From an uncultured Lachnospiraceae bacterium (GTDB lineage Bacteria; Bacillota_A; Clostridia; Lachnospirales; Lachnospiraceae), in contig CADBNG010000358.1 of assembly GCA_902795985.1 (NCBI GenBank), positions 1 to 10,261 of the forward strand: DNA of 10,261 nt, in the 5' to 3' direction. A program made the position numbers and the translations under genes. How positions within the stretch are numbered: position 1 is the first letter of the stretch; each line of letters begins with the position of its first letter. Positions 6,714 through 10,261 of the stretch are shown here, in pieces. The notes below the pieces were generated by a model. The model searched no databases. It had not been told where the DNA came from and saw only the letters and a program-made list of their open reading frames with translations.

Positions 6714-7130
6714 TTATTCGCTGTCTTTGGCGGCGCCTTCCTGCAGGGTATGAAGGATGTAGCTGACGCCTTTGCGGCGTTCGGATTCAAAGGCTTCCAC
6801 GAAGGAGGTTCGGGAGAGCAGGGTGATGTGTGCCGAGGCAACGTCCGCGCAGGGCTGGCCGCAGAGCATGCGTTCAAAGAGATGGAGCACGCCGTTGATA
6901 ATGGATGAGTGGCTGTATTCGGTGAAATAAAAGAGGCCGTCCCGGCAGTTGATGCTCAGCCATACGGAGGACTGTCAGCCCTGGACGATCCTTGCGGACT
7001 GCTGGGCTTCCGGGGTGTAAGGGGAAAGCCGCGGCGCGAGCCGGATCAGATGCTCGTACTGCGCGAAGCTGTCGCCGATGCCATTGAATTCTTCTATGAT
7101 TTCGTTTTCAATTTCCGCAATTGTCTTCAT
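6714..7130 (-). CDS. sufE: SufE-family sulfur acceptor with in-frame UGA at the catalytic Cys (candidate selenoprotein)
   Basis: SufE takes persulfide sulfur from the cysteine desulfurase SufS for Fe-S cluster assembly, on one catalytic cysteine. Read through the UGA, the frame gives 138 residues, the length of E. coli SufE. Residues 37-51 end in ARIVQG, codon 52 is UGA (6975-6977), and QSSVWLSIN follows. Family members have a G-C-Q-S-x-V-W motif here, with Cys51 in E. coli, so UGA replaces precisely the active-site residue. The downstream half keeps SufE character (INGVLHLFERML, LLSRTSFVEAF, ERRKGVSYILHTL) and ends in tandem TAA TAA. Other cysteines are C62, C90 and C94 (CGQPC). The ATG at 7130 has GGGAGGA a few bases upstream and its own promoter. 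No sufS, sufB, sufC or sufD is nearby. I favour selenocysteine; a nonsense mutation giving a 51-residue fragment is the alternative. Confidence 0.87.
6939..6972 (-). promoter_or_regulatory. Possible SECIS-like hairpin just downstream of the UGA
   Basis: On the sufE message, GUCC (6972-6969) can pair with GGAC (6942-6939), GGC (6961-6959) with GCC (6946-6944), and UGA (6958-6956) with UCA (6952-6950), leaving a GCA triloop whose first base is G. The loop starts about 20 nt after the UGA, similar to E. coli fdhF. The stem is short and interrupted, so this is suggestive only. Confidence 0.3.
6975..6977 (-). other. In-frame UGA, putative selenocysteine codon (Sec52 of SufE)
   Basis: The only in-frame stop in an otherwise open 138-codon SufE frame, at the codon for the sulfur-accepting cysteine. 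Selenocysteine typically replaces a redox or nucleophilic Cys in this way. TGA terminates three other genes in this window, so general reassignment of TGA is unlikely. Confidence 0.65.
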
Positions 7131-7161
7131 GGCGCTCCTCCCTTTTATTCGTTCCATATCA

Positions 7162-7189
7162 ATCTTATCGGTTCCGGGCGGAGTGTCAA
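7162..7189 (-). promoter_or_regulatory. Sigma-A-type promoter for sufE
   Basis: On the minus strand, a perfect TTGACA (7184-7189), a 16-bp spacer and TAAGAT (7162-7167). The transcript would start near 7155, about 25 nt before the ATG. A separate good promoter and ribosome binding site argue that the gene is expressed and not decayed. Confidence 0.65.
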
Positions 7190-7322
7190 GAAAAACGTTT
7201 CGGCCCCCGGCGGGAGGGGCTCCGCTGAAAGGAGAAGCGCCTCTCTGTCCGAAAAACGGACAGGGAAAACGTCCCCGGCCCAATCCGGCACGAAAATACT
7301 GTATATAAAGAGCAGTTTAGGG

Positions 7323-7328
7323 TATAAT
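7323..7328 (+). promoter_or_regulatory. Probable -10 element for pyrC
   Basis: A perfect TATAAT in an AT-rich patch. The -35 at the right distance (TGTATA, 7300-7305) is a poor match, so the promoter may be weak or activator-dependent. It would give a leader of about 125 nt. Confidence 0.4.
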
Positions 7329-7371
7329 AAAACGATAAACGGTTAAAACAGTACCTCCGGTGCCTCCTGCA

Positions 7372-7446
7372 CAGGGCTTAAGGAAGCCTGCGGGAAGGAA
7401 GCGCCGGGCGGCAGGGAGAAACGGAACCGGGAAACGTCCCGGTCCG
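7372..7446 (+). promoter_or_regulatory. Structured 5' leader of pyrC (two hairpins)
   Basis: Hairpin 1 pairs GGCTT (7375-7379) with AAGCC (7384-7388). Hairpin 2 pairs CGGAACCGGGA (7422-7432, one bulged A) with TCCCGGTCCG (7437-7446) around an AACG loop and ends 4 nt before the AGGAG (7451-7455) of pyrC. CCTCC-type runs near 7354-7369 could pair with that ribosome binding site. No recognisable PyrR-binding sequence or terminator hairpin with T-run is present, so any regulation would be translational. Confidence 0.35.
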
Positions 7447-7460
7447 GATGAGGAGCGGGA

Positions 7461-8753
7461 ATGAAACTGCTGATCAAAAACGGACGGATTCTGGATCCGG
7501 CCACGAAAACCGACCGCGTCGGAAGCCTGTACATCGAAGGAGGCACGATCCTTTCGTGGGACCCGAAGGAAGAGGAGATTCCCGCGGACGCGCAGATCGT
7601 CGACGCGGGGGGCTACATTGTCATGCCGGGGCTGATCGATATGCATGTCCACTTCCGGGATCCCGGCCAGACATGGAAGGAAGACCTGTTTTCCGGAGCG
7701 GCGGCAGCGGCTCACGGCGGGTATACCACCGTTGTCGCGATGGCCAATACCGCGCCGCCCATCGACACGGCGGAAAAAGTGCTGGAGAATCAGGAACGGG
7801 CGAAGGAAACCGGAATTCACATCATCCAGGCGGGCACGGTCACCCTCGGGATGGAAGGCCTGCATCTGGCGGATTTTGAAAAATACCATCAGGCCGGGGT
7901 CCGGGTTGTTTCCGAGGACGGACAGTCGGTGATGAATGCCGGGCTGTTCCGGCTGGCGCTGCTGAAGGCGCGCCGTTTCGGCATGACGGTCCTGGATCAC
8001 TGCGAGGAAAAATACCTGGTCAACGGCGGCTGCGTCAATGAGGATGAAGTGTCGCGAAAAGAAGGCCTTCCCGGCATCACCAACAGTGTGGAGGACGCGA
8101 TTACCGCGCGGGATCTCATGATCGCCGAGGATACCGGCGCCCATCTGCACCTGTGCCACATGTCCACCGTCCGCAGCGTGGAAATGCTGAAGCAGGCGAA
8201 AAAGGCCGGCGCCGTCGTCAGCGGCGAAGTCACGCCCCATCATCTGATCCTGACCAGCAAAGACCGCCGCGGCGGCGATACCAATTTCAAAATGAACCCG
8301 CCCCTTCGGACAGAGAAAGACCGGAAGGCGCTGGTGCAGGGCCTGCTTGACGGCACGATTGACGTCATCAGCACGGATCATGCGCCCCACCGGAGCATTG
8401 ATAAGGAAACCTCTATGGTCAAGGCCCCGTTCGGCATCGTCGGGATCGAAACCGCCGCGGTGCTGATCTGGACGGAATTCGTCCGGAAGGGCCTGATGAC
8501 GCCCCTTCAGATGGTGGAAAAAATGAGCTATAACCCGGCCCGTCTGCTCGGGCTGGAACGCCGGGGCAGCATTGCCCCCGGCAGCGAAGCGGATCTCGTC
8601 ATCTGGGATCCGGAAGCAAATGGACGGATCAACGCCGCGGCATTTGCTTCCAAAAGCCGCAATACCCCCTTCCAGGGCCGCCGGATCTACGGCGAAGTCC
8701 TCATGACGGTATGCGCCGGGAAGATCGTCTACGCCTCGCAGCGTAAGGGATAA
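7461..8753 (+). CDS. pyrC: Dihydroorotase, class I
   Basis: Zinc amidohydrolase catalysing cyclisation of N-carbamoyl-aspartate to dihydroorotate, the third step of pyrimidine synthesis. At 430 residues it matches class I enzymes such as those of Bacillus and Aquifex. Metal ligands are visible: His62 and His64 in DMHVHFRDPG, Asp153 in VVSEDG, His180 in LDHCEE, His233 in LCHMST, and Asp306 in STDHAPH. The substrate-binding NTAPP occurs at 96-100. The C-terminal GSIAPGSEADLVIWDP is the usual amidohydrolase beta-sandwich return. The hydantoinase/allantoinase alternative is disfavoured because the HFRDPG and STDHAPH motifs are dihydroorotase-specific. Start ATG 7461 has AGGAG 5 nt upstream. No other pyr gene is in view. 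A CCCGGCG/CGCCGGG hairpin (8783-8800) without a T-run follows. Confidence 0.96.
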   Translation: MKLLIKNGRILDPATKTDRVGSLYIEGGTILSWDPKEEEIPADAQIVDAGGYIVMPGLIDMHVHFRDPGQTWKEDLFSGAAAAAHGGYTTVVAMANTAPPIDTAEKVLENQERAKETGIHIIQAGTVTLGMEGLHLADFEKYHQAGVRVVSEDGQSVMNAGLFRLALLKARRFGMTVLDHCEEKYLVNGGCVNEDEVSRKEGLPGITNSVEDAITARDLMIAEDTGAHLHLCHMSTVRSVEMLKQAKKAGAVVSGEVTPHHLILTSKDRRGGDTNFKMNPPLRTEKDRKALVQGLLDGTIDVISTDHAPHRSIDKETSMVKAPFGIVGIETAAVLIWTEFVRKGLMTPLQMVEKMSYNPARLLGLERRGSIAPGSEADLVIWDPEANGRINAAAFASKSRNTPFQGRRIYGEVLMTVCAGKIVYASQRKG

Positions 8754-8782
8754 AACCGAAAGAAAGACCGGAAAACCGTCCT

Positions 8783-8800
8783 CCCGGCGATGACGCCGGG
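8783..8800 (+). other. Hairpin between pyrC and the small membrane-protein gene
   Basis: CCCGGCG (8783-8789), ATGA loop, CGCCGGG (8794-8800). No T-run follows, so it probably does not end transcription; the next gene may be partly co-transcribed with pyrC. Confidence 0.4.
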
Positions 8801-8830
8801 CAGAAACAGAAAACAGAACGGAGAAGAAGC

Positions 8831-9154
8831 ATGTCCGATTACCAGAAATACCGATTCACCCCCAAGCCGGTCGCGAAAGACGGGAAGATGTCCATTATCA
8901 TGGCCATCGTTTCCGGCGCGATCATGCTGGCGGCGGTCATCATATCCTATGCAATGGAGGCCAACGGAGACGCGCTGCTCGGAGCGATGGGGCTGTGCGC
9001 GATCGCGCTGGCAGCCTACGGCTTCCTCCTTGGCCTGCGGGGACTGAACCAGAAAAAGGTCAATCACAAGCTGTCCTTTATCGGAACGGTGGCCAGCGGC
9101 CTGGCGGTGATCCTGTGGCTTGCGATCTGGTTTTTCGGCGCGAGCCTGGCATAG
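8831..9154 (+). CDS. Small membrane protein, possibly DUF6142-like
   Basis: A 107-residue protein of unknown function. The first 20 residues are polar and basic (SDYQKYRFTPKPVAKDGK). Three hydrophobic segments follow, at about 21-40 (MSIIMAIVSGAIMLAAVIIS), 49-69 (LLGAMGLCAIALAAYGFLLGL) and 82-105, separated by short loops, one of them basic (NQKKVNHK). This suggests a three-helix inner-membrane protein with a cytosolic N-terminus. The layout recalls small clostridial DUF6142-type proteins, but I cannot confirm that. The start is supported by GGAG (8820-8823), 7 nt upstream. It lies 77 nt after pyrC and 94 nt before the aminopeptidase-like gene. As I recall, pairs of this kind occur together in Clostridia, so a link with the downstream protein is possible. 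Confidence 0.75.
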   Translation: MSDYQKYRFTPKPVAKDGKMSIIMAIVSGAIMLAAVIISYAMEANGDALLGAMGLCAIALAAYGFLLGLRGLNQKKVNHKLSFIGTVASGLAVILWLAIWFFGASLA

Positions 9155-9167
9155 AAAACGCGGGACA

Positions 9168-9206
9168 GGCGTTTCATGCTTCGCCTTCACGGGGCGGAAA
9201 GAAACG
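9168..9206 (+). other. Imperfect hairpin in the gap before the aminopeptidase-like gene
   Basis: CGTTT (from 9168) pairs with AAACG (9202-9206), and CTTCGCC with GGCG-AAAG inside it. No T-run follows, so terminator function is doubtful. Its left side includes GGGACAGGCGTTT, similar to a word in the 6590-6604 repeat region. Confidence 0.3.
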
Positions 9207-9248
9207 GTATTGAAATAATAAAAACCTTCACACGCAAAGGATTATAAA

Positions 9249-10261
9249 ATGGGAACAATGAAACAAAGCAGAGAACACTTCAACGCAGCCCGGGAACGGT
9301 TTGAGGCCTTCCGTACGGAAGCGGTCGCTTCGGAGGCCGGCCGGGCATTTTTTGAAAAGGAGGCAGGGGAAATCCGCTGTTTCCTTGGGCACATGGACCG
9401 TCTGTATGATGAGAACGGCGAAGAGCGAAAAGAGGCCTTCGGCCTGTCCTTTGAAACGCTCAAAGCCGCGAACCTGGAACTGTACAGGGATATCCTCCCG
9501 GAGAATTACGGGTCGTCCTGTGCCAATCCGGACACGGCCTGCGCGGCTTTTGGTCCGGACCGCGGCCCGGTGATGGCCTGGCTGGCCGCCGAACTGCGGG
9601 GAATGATTCCCTTCGCGTACGAATACCGGCCGGAAGACGCGGCCATTCTTCTGGATCTTTATCTGGATATGGCCGGCCTTTTTGAGAAAGAGAAAGAGCC
9701 GGAAGCCGGAAAACTGCAGGCCCTGGTCCGCGCGTATCATAAGGAAAACTGCGCGCTGTTTACCCGGGAACGGGTGGCGGAGTTTGTGGATCCTTCGCTG
9801 GATTTTGCCCGCCGGATCATTATGGAGTCCGATCTTTCGGACCTGCGGTATCTTTTCCGTTACGGCCTTTACATTTCGGAAGACGAGATCCGGACCGCGG
9901 AGTTTCTGAACCGGCTGCCGGAGGAAGAAGCGCAGTCCATGGCCCGGGTCTATACGGAGGGCTACCGGAAGGGCTTCGAGAATGCCGGAATCGACCTTTC
10001 GAAGAAAAAGACGGTCAACATCCGCTACCGCGCCGGCTTTGAGCGCATGATCCGCCCGGCCGTCCGGCAGTTTGAAGAAATGGGTCTGGGAAGCGTTATC
10101 TACCGGATCCAGTCCCGGAGTCTGGAATCCTGGTCGCCCCGGAAGAACGGGTATGAAGCGGGCAATCCCAATCCCCAGTTCGATTTCGACCACAGCACGG
10201 ATCACGGGCTGTATCTGGATGAGGAAATAGTTTCCGCGAAGCTGGAGGCGCTGGCCGGGGC
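9249..10261 (+). CDS. Large aminopeptidase-like protein of clostridial type (3' end beyond the right edge)
   Basis: The first 337 residues of an open frame that runs off the window. It resembles proteins annotated as leucyl aminopeptidase in Lachnospiraceae and related Clostridia; this is from recollection of sequence pattern. Recognisable segments are LYRDILPENYGSSCANP (about 77-93), AELRGMIPFAYEYRPEDA, SDLSDLRYLFRYGLYISEDE, a highly regular TEGYRKGFENAGIDLSKKK followed by TVNIRYRAGFERM, and QFDFDHSTDHGLYLDEE near the cut. The visible part is soluble, acidic and helix-rich, with no signal peptide. No zinc-binding motif is clear in this half; if it is a metallopeptidase the ligands may lie in DFDHSTDH or beyond the edge. 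ATG 9249 has AAAGGA (9236-9241) 7 nt upstream; an ATG at 9258 is less well placed. It is a real gene, but peptidase activity is not demonstrated here. Confidence 0.7.
   Translation, partial: MGTMKQSREHFNAARERFEAFRTEAVASEAGRAFFEKEAGEIRCFLGHMDRLYDENGEERKEAFGLSFETLKAANLELYRDILPENYGSSCANPDTACAAFGPDRGPVMAWLAAELRGMIPFAYEYRPEDAAILLDLYLDMAGLFEKEKEPEAGKLQALVRAYHKENCALFTRERVAEFVDPSLDFARRIIMESDLSDLRYLFRYGLYISEDEIRTAEFLNRLPEEEAQSMARVYTEGYRKGFENAGIDLSKKKTVNIRYRAGFERMIRPAVRQFEEMGLGSVIYRIQSRSLESWSPRKNGYEAGNPNPQFDFDHSTDHGLYLDEEIVSAKLEALAG

Larger units (their letters stand above)
7131..7460. other. Divergent sufE-pyrC intergenic region (no gene)
   Basis: Holds the sufE promoter and ribosome binding site at its left, a symmetrical hairpin CTGTCCG-AAAAA-CGGACAG (7245-7263) of unknown role, a -10-like TATAAT for pyrC (7323-7328), and a GC-rich structured leader for pyrC. 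I found no credible coding frame and no tRNA in it. Confidence 0.6.

Noticed and set aside
6714..7130. Genome-wide reassignment of TGA as an explanation for the SufE interruption
   Set aside because: murJ, pgk and tpiA end at TGA at family-typical lengths and Trp is encoded by TGG, so TGA is a stop in this organism.
6714..7130. sufE as a plain pseudogene
   Set aside because: Not excluded, but less likely: the only lesion is exactly at the catalytic codon, there is no frameshift, the downstream half is intact, and the expression signals are good.
7245..7263. Hairpin CTGTCCG-AAAAA-CGGACAG as a terminator
   Set aside because: No T-run on either strand, and no gene ends nearby; it lies between divergent promoters.
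6975..7283. SufE read as a short protein starting at 7283 and ending at the UGA
   Set aside because: The sequence before 7130 lacks SufE character and a ribosome binding site, whereas the ATG at 7130 has GGGAGGA upstream and a promoter; the SufE sequence continues past the UGA to a double TAA.
6624..7346. Two plus-strand frames (6624-6908 and 6909-7346)
   Set aside because: Antisense of sufE and its upstream region; no ribosome binding sites or recognisable families.

Overview
The window looks like a chromosomal segment of a Gram-positive anaerobe of class Clostridia, perhaps near Lachnospiraceae or Oscillospirales. The basis is a YerC/YecD-type TrpR homologue, a YtgP-type MurJ flippase, a COG2509-type FAD protein, strong AGGAGG-like ribosome binding sites, and a right-edge protein that resembles clostridial 'leucyl aminopeptidase' annotations. 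Base composition is fairly GC-rich by eye. TGA is a normal stop here: murJ, pgk and tpiA all end in it, and Trp is TGG throughout.

Layout. Positions 3-1265 (minus) hold a FAD-dependent dehydrogenase cut by the left edge. A divergent region of about 300 bp follows, with a 51-bp tandem repeat between two promoters. Rightwards come yerC (TrpR-like regulator), ung (uracil-DNA glycosylase), a perfect 21-bp inverted repeat built from the same 51-bp unit, murJ (lipid II flippase), a terminator with a promoter embedded in it, pgk and tpiA (glycolysis). A convergent gap filled with a second hairpin repeat family separates tpiA from sufE on the minus strand. sufE diverges from pyrC (dihydroorotase), which is followed by a small membrane protein and a large aminopeptidase-like protein cut by the right edge.

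The most notable feature is sufE. Its reading frame (6714-7130, minus) has full SufE length, 138 residues, and family-like sequence throughout, but codon 52 is an in-frame UGA. It falls in the G-x-Q-S-x-V-W motif, exactly where the sulfur-accepting catalytic cysteine (Cys51 in E. coli SufE) belongs. The simplest reading is a selenocysteine-containing SufE. The alternative is a nonsense mutation at that codon. A hairpin at about the right distance downstream can be drawn but is weak, so the SECIS evidence is not decisive.

The other genes are housekeeping: DNA repair, cell-wall precursor export, lower glycolysis, pyrimidine synthesis. They appear to form short transcription units (yerC-ung, murJ, pgk-tpiA, sufE alone, pyrC and followers) separated by promoters, hairpins and repeats, not one functional operon.
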